NCBI GenBank assembly: GCA_964398055.1
Contig: CAYNLK010000012.1
Coordinates: 94,425-158,424, forward strand
DNA from: CAYNLK01 sp964398055
GTDB lineage: Bacteria > Chloroflexota > Anaerolineae > 4572-78 > J111
DNA length: 64,000 nt
Reading direction: 5' to 3'
Shown here: piece after piece, positions 25,874 through 34,545 of the stretch
Layout: the number at the start of each line of letters is the position of its first letter
Numbering within the stretch: position 1 is the stretch's first letter
Notes under the pieces: generated by a model
Told to the model about the DNA's origin: nothing
The model's input: only the letters and a program-made list of their open reading frames with translations
Database searches by the model: none
Program-made: the position numbers and the translations under genes

Positions 25874-26299
25874 TCAGGCGGCCGGCTGGGTTGGCAGGCC
25901 GCCCTCAAACAGCGCTTTCACGCCGGGCCGGATCAGCACGATGATGGTGAAGATGCCCAACACCGTGCCAAAGGGGATGAAGATACACTCTACCCCGGCC
26001 ACCACCAGGCAAAAGGTGTAACGTTTTCGTTTCGACAGAAAATAGCCGCCCGCCACGATACAACCGGCCAGAACCCAACCGGTCACGATGATGGCTGCCG
26101 GGATCAGGGTGAACATCAGCCCAAACAGCCGGAAGGGGAACTCCTCTTCCGGCGCGGGGCCAAAGCCGCCGGTTAAAAAGGCCAGTCCCATCAGCAGGTG
26201 AAAGATGGGAAAGCAGGCAAACAGCGCGGTCAAACCGCCGACAACGTAGTGAAAGATGGACAGAATGTTGAGATGCTGTTCGTCTTGATTAGGCGTCAT
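25874..26299 (-). CDS. Small hypothetical membrane protein
   Basis: A 141-residue protein with four predicted membrane helices: about residues 12-32 (LSIFHYVVGGLTALFACFPIF), 33-45, 57-84 and 97-122. A short cytosolic KRKRY loop precedes the last helix. The layout NxLSIFHYVVGGL...FP...LA...GWxLAGxxxxxGxxLxxRKxYxFCxVVAG is common to small uncharacterised membrane proteins found in many bacteria. No catalytic motif is visible. It ends 102 bases before the nucleoside permease gene and starts 17 bases after the pRiA4b ORF-3 gene, so it may share that transcript. Confidence 0.75.
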   Translation of the reverse strand: MTPNQDEQHLNILSIFHYVVGGLTALFACFPIFHLLMGLAFLTGGFGPAPEEEFPFRLFGLMFTLIPAAIIVTGWVLAGCIVAGGYFLSKRKRYTFCLVVAGVECIFIPFGTVLGIFTIIVLIRPGVKALFEGGLPTQPAA

Positions 26300-26316
26300 G
26301 GGTTATTGCCTCCCTG

Positions 26317-26880
26317 TCACCGAAGGTAGCGCAGCGCCTCGTTGATCTCCTCCAGATCAAACGCTTCGGGGTCGAACTCGCCGCCAACCCATTCGAGCAT
26401 GTCTTCGTGTTCGGGATGGTTGGGGTCGGCGATAGCTTCCAAAAAAGAGTCATACCCCCACACCCCGCCGACATCTTCCGGGGGGCAGGCCCGCTTGCCT
26501 TTGATACAACGCGGATAGCGCACCCCTTTTTCCGGCGGCAAAATTTTCTCCACCAGCAGCTCATGCTCCCAACTATCGCCAAAGTCGTACTCATAGATGA
26601 ATTTGAACTTTTCTCCCGGCACAAGCTGGTACAATTTGACCCGTTTTTCGTCGTACATCTCTGGTCCCCACATGTCGTAATCCGGGTGGGGTTCACCGTA
26701 GTAAATCCCGCCAACAATGAACTGGTGCAGATGATAATCGCTCCAGTCCATCACCACTTGCAGGATACGGTGCAGCCTGGCCAGATTGATATCGGCGGGT
26801 ACTTCGATTCTCCGCCAGATCGGAGGTTTGCTATGTTTGAGGGTTACTTTGATTTGATAGATGTCAGCATTTTTAGCCAT
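26317..26880 (-). CDS. Plasmid pRiA4b ORF-3 family protein
   Basis: A 187-residue soluble protein with the family signature throughout: YQIKVTLKHSKPPIWRRIEVPADINLARLHRILQ (given in part), MDWSDYHLHQF, KFKFIYEYDFGDSWEHELLVEKI and CIKGKRACPPEDVGGVWGYDSFL. The family takes its name from a plasmid gene and is frequent in mobile or horizontally acquired DNA, but its function is unknown. The conserved Asp/Trp/His residues and Cys pair suggest a binding or catalytic site that has not been defined. Confidence 0.9.
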   Translation of the reverse strand: MAKNADIYQIKVTLKHSKPPIWRRIEVPADINLARLHRILQVVMDWSDYHLHQFIVGGIYYGEPHPDYDMWGPEMYDEKRVKLYQLVPGEKFKFIYEYDFGDSWEHELLVEKILPPEKGVRYPRCIKGKRACPPEDVGGVWGYDSFLEAIADPNHPEHEDMLEWVGGEFDPEAFDLEEINEALRYLR

Positions 26881-26947
26881 TTTGTTACCTCCTGGCCTAT
26901 TTTATCACAAATGGGGTTAGCGGCCAATCAAAAAATTGTCCCCATAC

Positions 26948-28069
26948 CTAAAGCTCGCGGCGATAAACCCGGTGAACCTTGTAGGGCGTTACGTTGGCCG
27001 TCTCCATATCCGCCAGCACATACTCCACCGTGTCGGCCATTTGGACCAGATCGGCGTGCTCAAAATTACCATGCCGGAGCGTCTTTTCCAGTTCGGTGTA
27101 GAGGATGGCGTTGCCGCCCAGGCCGCGGTATTCCTCCAAAATGCCGATCCCGTTGATGTTGATCCAGGTTGGGTGGCGCAGCGCGGCCAGGAGTTTGAGC
27201 CAACCAAGCGGGAATAACTTTCCGCCGGTCTGCTGCAGCGCGGTTGAAATATCCAGGAAAGTCAGCAAAAATCCCACCACCTGGTCCTCTTGATTGAAGA
27301 CCAGTTTGATATGCTCCGGCCGGACGATTTGGAGCATCCGCCTGGCCAGCTCTTCGGTTTCGGCCGGGGTAACCGGAACATACTCCCAGTTGTTGACAAA
27401 GACCCGGTTGTAGGTCTCTACCAGGGCCGGGATGTAGCGGCGCACTTCTGCTTTTGAGGAGAAGCTTTTAACCCGCAAGTTGCGCCGTGCTCTCACTCGC
27501 TCCGCTACCCGGACAAAACGTTCGGGTAGTTCAAACTGCTGGCAATTGAGGTAAAATGAAGTGAAATCGATCTCTTTCTCAAAGCCCAACTGTTCCATGA
27601 ATTGGTTGTAATAGGCATAATTGTAGGGAATGCCCATCGCCGGCCGATGTTCAAAGCCCCGGTACAACATGCCGATGCCGTCGAACGGCACAAACCCCTT
27701 GGGGCCGACCAGAACATTCAGACCCCGCTGACGGCTCCAGTCGATGGCTGCCTCAAACAGGGCTTGGGCTACCGCCCCATCTTCAACCACATCAAACAGG
27801 TAAAAGAAAGCGTGCCGGGCACGATGATAGTTGTTGTAATTACGATTCTCCATCACACAGATGCGCCCCAGCAGTTGGCCGTCGGCTTCGGCTACAAAAA
27901 ATTCGGCCTCGGAGTGGGCAAAAAAGGCATTGCGCCGGTTGAGCTGGGCCAGTTTATCGTGGCGCGGGTAAGGCACCCACTGCGGACATTGGCGATACAA
28001 CTCGTCGGGAAAATCTACAAAGCGGCGAGCCTCCCGCCGGTTGGTTGGATCGATTGGGCGAATGTTCAT
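26948..28069 (-). CDS. GNAT-superfamily acetyltransferase-like protein
   Basis: A 373-residue protein, beginning at MNIRPID (28069); the upstream extension runs into a MITE. The N-terminal half has a GNAT-like core (AEFFVAEADGQLLGRICVMENRNYN) and the phrase GLNVLVGPKGFVPFDGIGMLYRGFE, typical of large two-lobe GNAT proteins. The second half has LVFNQEDQVVGFLLTFLDIS and INGIGILEEYRGLGGNAILYTELEKTL, which resembles an acetyl-CoA-binding RGxGxA-type loop. It is probably a tandem GNAT fold related to Fem-like N-acyltransferases; the substrate is unknown. The insertion 20 bases upstream of the start must affect its promoter or leader. Confidence 0.75.
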   Translation of the reverse strand: MNIRPIDPTNRREARRFVDFPDELYRQCPQWVPYPRHDKLAQLNRRNAFFAHSEAEFFVAEADGQLLGRICVMENRNYNNYHRARHAFFYLFDVVEDGAVAQALFEAAIDWSRQRGLNVLVGPKGFVPFDGIGMLYRGFEHRPAMGIPYNYAYYNQFMEQLGFEKEIDFTSFYLNCQQFELPERFVRVAERVRARRNLRVKSFSSKAEVRRYIPALVETYNRVFVNNWEYVPVTPAETEELARRMLQIVRPEHIKLVFNQEDQVVGFLLTFLDISTALQQTGGKLFPLGWLKLLAALRHPTWININGIGILEEYRGLGGNAILYTELEKTLRHGNFEHADLVQMADTVEYVLADMETANVTPYKVHRVYRREL

Positions 28070-28088
28070 TATTGGCAGCCTGCAAGGG

Positions 28089-28260
28089 TGGATAGCCCCA
28101 ATACTTTTCAAATAAGGGCGCGGTTAAAACCGCACCTGGGGGGCTACGCCGTGATGTCCGCCTGCGCGGACAAAAAGCCCCGTCCACGCAGGTGGACGGC
28201 TGGCTTTGGCCCTGAAGAAGCGATTTCAATCGCTTATTTGAAAAGTATTGTGGATAGCCC
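28089..28260. mobile_element. MITE with perfect 18-bp inverted ends and 10-bp target duplication
   Basis: CAATACTTTTCAAATAAG (28099-28116) and its exact reverse complement (28233-28250) bound a 152-base element. The same 10 bases, TGGATAGCCC, flank it on both sides (28089-28098 and 28251-28260). The interior has three small palindromes (GTCCGCCTGCGCGGAC, GTCCACGCAGGTGGAC, GCGATTTCAATCGC) shared with 8387-8465. It has no coding capacity, so it must have been moved by a transposase acting in trans. A 10-bp duplication fits, for example, IS4-like elements. Confidence 0.9.
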
Positions 28261-28387
28261 ATCATATCACGCAAATCGGTCTGTTACAAATGTTGCTGCC
28301 ATTGGGGGTCAGCATCATCGTCAGTTTAGCCGTTAGGAAGAGCCAGGGAGATGTGCTATACTGACCCGACTATACTCAAGGATTTTG

Positions 28388-28918
28388 ATGATGAAACGGC
28401 AACTCGCCGCCTGGTTGCAACGTTCTGCCCTCCTGCGCTGGGGCCTGCGGCTGGGGGTGCATCTATTGATTCCTCGCCAGCACGTTGGGGTGGTCGGCGC
28501 TCTGTTCAATGAGACTGGCCAGGTATTATTGGTCGAGCACGTCTTCCGGCCGCACTTTCCCTGGGGCTTACCCGGCGGCTGGATTGACCGCGGCGAAGAC
28601 CCGGCGGTGGCAGTCCAGCGCGAATTTGCCGAGGAGTTGGGGCTTGAAATTGTGGTCAAGCAGTTGCTGCTGTGCCGGCCCCAGGGCGGTCGAACCGGCG
28701 TACCACCCGGCTTGGGCCTGGCCTACTACTGCCGTCTGCCGGATAATAATCCACCTCCAGTTGATTTCACGGCGGTGAGTCGCGATTATGAAATCCTATC
28801 GGCAGAATGGTTTGATCCTGCTGAGATCGACCGGCCGTTGACTCCCATCGACCGCCAGGCGATTGAGTTGGGTAGAGCCGCGTTTGTCCGGGAACAGGCC
28901 GGTTACCGGGGAGAGTGA
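28388..28918 (+). CDS. NUDIX hydrolase
   Basis: A 176-residue pyrophosphohydrolase. The Nudix box is clear: GGWIDRGEDPAVAVQREFAEELG, with REFAEELG supplying the Mg2+-binding glutamates. The N-terminal ~35 residues (MMKRQLAAWLQRSALLRWGLRLGVHLLIPRQ, given in part) are amphipathic and could be a membrane-associating helix. The start may be ATG 28388 or 28391; AAGGA lies just upstream of both. The substrate within the nucleoside-diphosphate-X class is not predictable. It is a single gene, divergent from the acetyltransferase. Confidence 0.88.
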   Translation: MMKRQLAAWLQRSALLRWGLRLGVHLLIPRQHVGVVGALFNETGQVLLVEHVFRPHFPWGLPGGWIDRGEDPAVAVQREFAEELGLEIVVKQLLLCRPQGGRTGVPPGLGLAYYCRLPDNNPPPVDFTAVSRDYEILSAEWFDPAEIDRPLTPIDRQAIELGRAAFVREQAGYRGE

Positions 28919-29081
28919 CAGTTCTGATGGGATGGCAACGCGGATGAAAACACGCAACACGCACTACGTTTCGTGATGCGTATTGCGTTGCTTCGAAACC
29001 TCAGCGGTAACTTCAGTTTTAGAGGAGACGGACTCAGCCTGCGGCACGGCAACGATGAATGAAAATGGGGGTGAGGTAGCG

Positions 29082-29169
29082 GCCCTCTCCCCCAACCCCT
29101 CTCCCAATCCTTCGGCTTCGCTCAGGACAGGTTTGGGAGAGGGGAGTCGCCCAGCGACGGGGTGAGGGC
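29082..29169. repeat. REP-like CCCTCTCCC hairpin repeat
   Basis: CCCCTCTCCCAA (29096-29107) pairs exactly with TTGGGAGAGGGG (29133-29144), and outer GCCCTC/GAGGGC bases extend the inverted repeat. The loop carries TTCGGCTTCGCTCAGGAC. It lies just upstream of the PhzF-family gene and explains an apparent upstream extension of that frame. Confidence 0.75.
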
Positions 29170-29194
29170 TATTTTCAGAGGAGTTTTAAGGACG

Positions 29195-30085
29195 ATGCCA
29201 ACCTATCCGTTTATGCAAGTCGATGCCTTTACCACCCGTCCACTGGGCGGCAACCCGTGCGCTATTCTATTCGATACCGACGACATAGCCGACCAGACGA
29301 TGCAGGCGATTGCCCGCGAGATGAACCTGTCTGAGACGGCTTTTGTGCGCTGTTCGGCGCGGGCCAATTTTGGGGTGCGTTATTTTACTCCGGCTGAAGA
29401 AATTCCCCTGGCCGGCCACCCAACGATCGCCACAACCTTTGCCCTGGTCGAAATCGGGCGGTTGGCCCTGACCGGTGACCGGACCCAGGTAACCCTTGAG
29501 TTACAGGTGGGACCGATTCCTGTCGAGATTCAAGCCAGTCAGGGCAAGGTTCAGCAGATCATTATGAACCAGAAGAAGCCGGTTTTTATGGCCACTTACG
29601 ATCCGGTTGAGGTGCTGCCGGTTTTTGGTCTGACCGCGGCCGATGCGCTGCCGGACGTACCCATCCAGACCGTCAGCACCGGCACGCCCCAATTGATGAT
29701 TCCGCTGCGTGATCTGGCGGCGCTGCGGCGAGCGCAGTTGAATATTGCTGCCTACAGCCGGTTTCGGGCCGCAGCTGACTTCTTCAGCCCGCACTTGTTC
29801 TGTCTGCGGGGAGTGACTGAAACCGGCCAGACCTTTGCCCGGCACTTTGGCGCGCCGCCCGACACGCTGGAAGACCCGTTTACCGGCTCGGCGACGGGCG
29901 GCATGGCCGCCTATCTGTGGTATTATGGGTTGATTGACCGGCCCACGTTTATCGCCGAGCAAGGGCATTGGCTGGGACGGCCAGGTCAGGCTACCGTAGA
30001 AGTTATCGGTTCCCGCAACGATATTGAGACGGTCAGAGTTGGCGGCAGCGCCGTGACCGTCATTCGGGGTGAGTTGACCCTGTAA
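29195..30085 (+). CDS. PhzF-family isomerase/epimerase-like protein
   Basis: A 296-residue protein of the PhzF/YddE family (two-lobed diaminopimelate-epimerase fold). The start ATG at 29195 has GAGGAG about 11 bases upstream. The catalytic Glu is at residue 47 in MNLSETAFV. Other signatures are FTxxPLGGNPCAIL at residues 12-25, EIPLAGHPTIATTFAL, and the C-terminal EDPFTGSATGGMAAYLWYYG (substrate-binding GSA). Members catalyse proton-transfer isomerisation of small amino-acid-like compounds. No phenazine genes are nearby, so the physiological substrate is unknown. Confidence 0.92.
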   Translation: MPTYPFMQVDAFTTRPLGGNPCAILFDTDDIADQTMQAIAREMNLSETAFVRCSARANFGVRYFTPAEEIPLAGHPTIATTFALVEIGRLALTGDRTQVTLELQVGPIPVEIQASQGKVQQIIMNQKKPVFMATYDPVEVLPVFGLTAADALPDVPIQTVSTGTPQLMIPLRDLAALRRAQLNIAAYSRFRAAADFFSPHLFCLRGVTETGQTFARHFGAPPDTLEDPFTGSATGGMAAYLWYYGLIDRPTFIAEQGHWLGRPGQATVEVIGSRNDIETVRVGGSAVTVIRGELTL

Positions 30086-30130
30086 AGGTAAGGAATCGGG
30101 TGTGGTCAAAATGAGTTGCAGAACCGCGAC

Positions 30131-30186
30131 AAGCGTAAAACGTAATTTTTATAGAGAAACAGGCTTACGTTTCACGTTTTACGCTT
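30131..30186. repeat. Inverted repeat between convergent genes
   Basis: AAGCGTAAAACGT (30131-30143) and ACGTTTTACGCTT (30174-30186) are perfect 13-bp arms. The right arm region is made of 7-base units (CACGTTT, TACGCTT). Lying between the stops of two convergent genes, it may serve as a bidirectional terminator. Confidence 0.7.
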
Positions 30187-30192
30187 CACGGA

Positions 30193-33100
30193 TCAGCGCT
30201 CAGTTACTTCAACGCCGGGGGGGATTTTGCAAAGTAAAGGCATTATGAAGGTGAAAGCCGAACCCTGGCCCAGGGTACTTTTAAAGCTGAGTTCACCGCC
30301 ATGGCTTTCGATCATCTTCTTGGTGATGGCCAGGCCCAGGCCGGTGCCCGGTTCCTCCCGAACCCTGTCATCGGCGGAGCGGAAGAAGGTGGTGAACAAT
30401 TTGAGCTGGTCTTCCTCGGAGATGCCATAGCCGGTATCTTGAACGGTGACCGAGATGCCCTGAACATCACCATTGTAAGGTTTGGCTGTGATCGTAATTT
30501 GGCCGCCGGCCGGGGTATACTTGTAGGCATTGCTGACCAGATTAGTCACAATCTGGACCATTCGACCGTAATCAGCCCGCAACTGAGGCAGGTTGTCGGC
30601 CAAATTTAGCTTCAAATTTAATTGCTTGCTCTCGATTTGGTTCTGGACCGCCTCGACCACTTCGTGAATCACCTGGGTAATCTGGACATCTCGCAGCTCC
30701 AGCCGAATCCGCCCGGCTTCAATCCGGCTGACATCGAGGAGATCGTTGACCAACTGAGCCATCCGATCGACGTTGTTGGCAATCACATTTAGGAAGTTCT
30801 GCTGCTGCTCGCTCAGGTCACCGCCGGCGCCCATTTGCATCAGCTTGGCAAAGCCCTTGATACTGGTCATAGGAATCTTAAGCTCGTGAGAAGCTGTGCT
30901 CATAAACTCCGACTTGGCTTCATTGGCTTCTCTGACCTTTTCAAAGAGTTGGGCGTTTTCCACGGCGATGGCGGTGTGACTGGCCAAAGCTCGCACAAAG
31001 GCCACATCATCGCTGGTGAAGTAATCGGGATCGGTGCTTTCCAGATCCAACACGGCAATCACCTGGCCTTCGCGCAACACCGGAATGACCAGCAGGGAGC
31101 GAGTGCGGTGGTTTTTGGGTACGTAATCTTTCTCCTGGGTGATGTCGTTGGCCCAGGCCAGTTCGCCGGTGCGAGCCACCCGCCCCAATACGCCTTTGGT
31201 CAGCGGCCAGGGATCTCGCTTATAACGACCCATCTCCATTGGCATCCCGTGCTGGGCCAGCAAATAAATCCCCTCCGCCTCATCGACCACCCCGGCTACA
31301 CCCATCGATAGTCCCAACGCGTCCATAGCGTGGGTCAACAGGATGTCCAGCACTCGACCCAACTCCAGTGAGGTCTGGAGCTCTTTATCGAACATCTGCA
31401 GGGCCTGTAATTCCTGCACCCGTTCCGCCAGGGCTTGATCGGTGCGGGTGAACCGTTGGGCGTTCTCAATGGCAATGGCCGCCTGCGCCCCAAACGAGAG
31501 CAACAGGTTCTGGTCCTCTTGGCTAAAGACGGAACCATCATTCTTGTTGATGACTTCAATTACCCCGACGACCTGCTCTCGGGTAATCATCGGCACGCAC
31601 AGGATATCGCGGGTATGAAATTCAGTCGCTTCGTCAAAGGCGATATTGAAACGCGGGTCTTTCCTGACGTTATTCACAATGAGCGGCTGGCCGGTTTGAG
31701 CCACCGTGCCGACGATACCGGTGCCGACCTTGGTTTTGACTCCTTGCAATTCAGCCCCACTCGGCCCCAGGACCACTTCAAAAGTCAACTCTTTACCATG
31801 CCGGTCCATCAACAGCAAGGAACCGGCCTCGGCATTGAGAATCTGCACCGCCCGATCCATCACCCGTTGCAGGGCCACGTCCAGATCCAGGGTGGCGCTG
31901 ATGGCCGCGCTCACGTCCATCAAGGTCGCTAACTGGTTGGCCCGGGCTCGAGCTTCTTGCAGCAGTTGTGATTTTTCCAGGGCAATGGCCGACTGGGTGG
32001 CAAAGAATTCCATCAGACGGACGTTGTCTTCATTGAAGCGCAGGCCGTGGGGCCGGTGGACCAGGTAGAGAATACCTCGCACCCGTTCACGCCAGCGCAG
32101 CGGCACGCCCATTACCGCCCCAAATTTGGCTTCCTGAAAAGTGGCCGAACGGCCGGCAAAGTTCTGATGATTGTCAACCAGCACCGGCCGGCCCTGTTTG
32201 ATGACCTGCCCGGCAATATCCTCATCGGTTTTTAGCTTGTAACCGCGGTAATCCCGGTCAAGGTTATGGCTAACCACCACTTTCAAGGTCTCATTATCCG
32301 GTTCCAGCAGAAAAGCCATCCCCCCTTCGGCCTGGAGCAGCCGGGTGGCCTGCTCGACCACCGAGGTGAGGAGTTGGTCCGGTTCCACCTCGGCCTGGAT
32401 GTCTAGCGAAATCTTTTGGAGCGCTTCCAGTTCGGCAGCGCGTTGGTTAGCTTGCTCCAGGTGCTGGGCATTTTCCAGAGCAATGGTAGTTTGGTTGGCC
32501 AGGGTGGTCAAGAAGATGAGATCGCTGCTGGTGTAGGGATGGCCGGCCTGCTTCAAGCCCAGGGCTAACCAGCCCAGCAAACGCGCCGAGCCGGGCAGCG
32601 GCACACACAGGATAATGTTTAGCATCCGCAGGCGAGCCAACTCTTCCGGCGCAACACCGGTGTTGCCCGTGAAGTTGCCGCCGGGACTCAGTTGCAAAAG
32701 CCGGCCGGTTTTACCAAGCCAGTGGGCCAGGTCGTCGTTAGGTCCAAACTGCACTTCAACGGCCTGGAGGGCGCCAACGCCTTGCTGCTGGCGGATGGTG
32801 AAGCTATTATTGGTCGGATTGCGCAAAAAAACCAGCGCCCGCTCCGGGGCCAGGGCCGTCTGAACCTGATCCAGGAGCAGCCGCAAAATCGAGTCGGTAT
32901 CGAGCGGGGTAGCGATAAGGGTCCGTCCATACAACTCCAACACCTGGCGGGAATCGAACGTTTCCAGCTTGAACAGGCGATTGATCCAGTCTTGCAGCCG
33001 TTGCTTCATTGGCTCAAGGAAAATGAGCAGCGCCAGAATGAAGAGTACCAAAATCACCGGATTTCTAAAGATAGCCGTGTCTTGTAACAGCGTCCCTAAC

Positions 33101-34224
33101 AGGGTGACGATGCCAAAATAGACCACCGCCACCAGCGCCAACAGCAGGGTATAGGTAATGCCCCGGCTGAAGATGATATCCAGATCGAGCAGGCGATAGC
33201 GCAGAATGGCGTAGCTGATCGTGATGGGGAAAATGATCATCGGCGCGAACACGACAATGAAGGTAGCGCCACTCAGGGGGATGGTCAAACCGAAAAGGTT
33301 AGCCCCAATCCAGACGGCTGCCGGCCCAAATGAAATTACACTGCCCCAAAAAATAACCGTGATTTGCTGCCGGATGGGTGTGGATAAGGCAAAAAAGCGT
33401 GCATCCAGCAGCAGGAAGAGAAAAAGCAGCACTGCTAGCCCACTAAAGGCAAAATTACCCACTTGCAGATTCAGATAGGTTTGCGCGGTTGGGGCCAGAT
33501 AGATGCCGTACAAATTGGCCACGCCCAGCAATAGCGCCACCAGGTAGGGTAGCAGGCCCGCCCACGGCCGGCGGCGGATCAGGCGAGTTTCGGCCGGGAA
33601 GACCAGGGCCAGATGAATCAGAGCTGCGTTGGTGAGCGGCAGCGCGAAGACCCACAGGGGTGTCAGCAGGTGAAAGGTGTACTGGTCAAACATGCCGCCG
33701 GCTAGGATGGCGAAAAGAATACAGAATGAAACAAACACCCCACTGACCCGCTCGCCGCTGCGGAGGTGATAAACAACAAAGCCCAGAACCAGATAGATCA
33801 GGCCGATGCCGTAGGGCAACCAGAAGAATATGAACATGTCCGTCCACGGGAGCGCAGTTAGGGTGATTGTGACCGGCCGGTTCGCTTCAAGGGATGATAC
33901 GGTCGCGGGTTGCAATTGCAAGGTGATGGCATCGCCGATCTGTTGTTGGCGGAGCAGGTTAAAGAGGTCACGCCCGCTGGTTACCGGCGTATTGTTAAGG
34001 CTCAACAAAATTTGGGCATTGTCATGGCCTTGCCAACTGGCCGGCACGTAGGAGTCGGCTACTACCAGTCTGGGGTAGAGAAAGGTACCTAAAAAAGGCT
34101 GGTTGGCCCAAATCATGGCAAACAGGGGCGCCACAATGCTGAAGATGATGGCCACCGCGATGAGCAGCGGAAAAACGAGGCGGGTTGGTCTTTGCTGGGA
34201 CACACTTGCAGCACTGGTTGCCAT
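30193..34224 (-). CDS. PDZ-containing membrane histidine kinase with four GAF domains
   Basis: A 1343-residue sensor kinase. An N-terminal helix (residues ~15-37) is followed by a PDZ-like domain (ASWQGHDNAQILLSLNNTPV, up to ~110) and a block of about eight helices (~125-375). Four GAF domains follow, between ~410 and 1080, each ending in the AxAIENAQ-type helix. The HisKA domain has SHELKIPMTS with the phospho-acceptor His near residue 1113. The HATPase domain has the N-box NLVSNAYKYTPAGG, DTGYGISEED and GTGLGLAITKKMIESHGG. There is no receiver domain and no adjacent response regulator gene, so its partner lies elsewhere. Ligands of the GAF domains cannot be read. The N-terminal PDZ placement outside or at the membrane suggests sensing of an envelope signal. 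Confidence 0.9.
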   Translation of the reverse strand: MATSAASVSQQRPTRLVFPLLIAVAIIFSIVAPLFAMIWANQPFLGTFLYPRLVVADSYVPASWQGHDNAQILLSLNNTPVTSGRDLFNLLRQQQIGDAITLQLQPATVSSLEANRPVTITLTALPWTDMFIFFWLPYGIGLIYLVLGFVVYHLRSGERVSGVFVSFCILFAILAGGMFDQYTFHLLTPLWVFALPLTNAALIHLALVFPAETRLIRRRPWAGLLPYLVALLLGVANLYGIYLAPTAQTYLNLQVGNFAFSGLAVLLFLFLLLDARFFALSTPIRQQITVIFWGSVISFGPAAVWIGANLFGLTIPLSGATFIVVFAPMIIFPITISYAILRYRLLDLDIIFSRGITYTLLLALVAVVYFGIVTLLGTLLQDTAIFRNPVILVLFILALLIFLEPMKQRLQDWINRLFKLETFDSRQVLELYGRTLIATPLDTDSILRLLLDQVQTALAPERALVFLRNPTNNSFTIRQQQGVGALQAVEVQFGPNDDLAHWLGKTGRLLQLSPGGNFTGNTGVAPEELARLRMLNIILCVPLPGSARLLGWLALGLKQAGHPYTSSDLIFLTTLANQTTIALENAQHLEQANQRAAELEALQKISLDIQAEVEPDQLLTSVVEQATRLLQAEGGMAFLLEPDNETLKVVVSHNLDRDYRGYKLKTDEDIAGQVIKQGRPVLVDNHQNFAGRSATFQEAKFGAVMGVPLRWRERVRGILYLVHRPHGLRFNEDNVRLMEFFATQSAIALEKSQLLQEARARANQLATLMDVSAAISATLDLDVALQRVMDRAVQILNAEAGSLLLMDRHGKELTFEVVLGPSGAELQGVKTKVGTGIVGTVAQTGQPLIVNNVRKDPRFNIAFDEATEFHTRDILCVPMITREQVVGVIEVINKNDGSVFSQEDQNLLLSFGAQAAIAIENAQRFTRTDQALAERVQELQALQMFDKELQTSLELGRVLDILLTHAMDALGLSMGVAGVVDEAEGIYLLAQHGMPMEMGRYKRDPWPLTKGVLGRVARTGELAWANDITQEKDYVPKNHRTRSLLVIPVLREGQVIAVLDLESTDPDYFTSDDVAFVRALASHTAIAVENAQLFEKVREANEAKSEFMSTASHELKIPMTSIKGFAKLMQMGAGGDLSEQQQNFLNVIANNVDRMAQLVNDLLDVSRIEAGRIRLELRDVQITQVIHEVVEAVQNQIESKQLNLKLNLADNLPQLRADYGRMVQIVTNLVSNAYKYTPAGGQITITAKPYNGDVQGISVTVQDTGYGISEEDQLKLFTTFFRSADDRVREEPGTGLGLAITKKMIESHGGELSFKSTLGQGSAFTFIMPLLCKIPPGVEVTER

Positions 34225-34282
34225 GGCTCAATTATTTCAAAGGGTAATTATCGCCAGTCCGAACTGTTCATGCAAGCCAAAA

Positions 34283-34321
34283 AGGGATAAGAAATTCTTG
34301 CGGTTGAACTTCCTTATCCCT
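34283..34321. promoter_or_regulatory. Inverted repeat upstream of the PDZ-GAF kinase gene
   Basis: AGGGATAAG (34283-34291) and CTTATCCCT (34313-34321) are perfect 9-bp arms across a 21-base loop, about 60-100 bases upstream of the minus-strand kinase start. This could be an operator or a leader hairpin. The rest of 34225-34545 holds the next promoter and hairpin, with no gene. Confidence 0.4.
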
Positions 34322-34455
34322 AGAGAACAATTGGGTGAAAATACCTTAACACTGAACTGACTCAAGTTTAACATGTGGTTTAAGTCAAGTCAAGATGATT
34401 ATTGGTACTTTTTTGGGGGGCAGCATCCCTCCAGTTGAGGGGCTTGCCGATAACT

Positions 34456-34484
34456 TTGACTTTTGCCCTGGTTAGGGTTATGAT
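34456..34484 (+). promoter_or_regulatory. Promoter of the DegT-type aminotransferase gene
   Basis: TTGACT (34456-34461), exactly 17 bases, TATGAT (34479-34484). A start near 34491 would place the terminator-like hairpin at 34507 inside the transcript. Confidence 0.75.
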
Positions 34485-34506
34485 TTGACTTCGATTTCAC
34501 CAGGAT

Positions 34507-34540
34507 GGGAGGCGCGGCCAAACGTCTCCCTTTTGTTTGT
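34507..34540 (+). terminator. Terminator-like hairpin in the 5' leader (possible attenuator)
   Basis: GGGAGGCG (34507-34514) pairs with CGTCTCCC (34523-34530; one G-T pair) across an 8-base loop and is followed by TTTTGTTTGT. It lies between the promoter and the ATG at 34546, so it can only act as a leader attenuator or as a barrier to upstream transcripts. Confidence 0.55.
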
Positions 34541-34545
34541 TACTC

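Noticed and set aside
28983..29165. 60-codon plus-strand frame before the PhzF gene
   Set aside because: It translates a REP-like hairpin (LSPNPSPNPSASLRTG) that recurs as non-coding DNA in many genomes.
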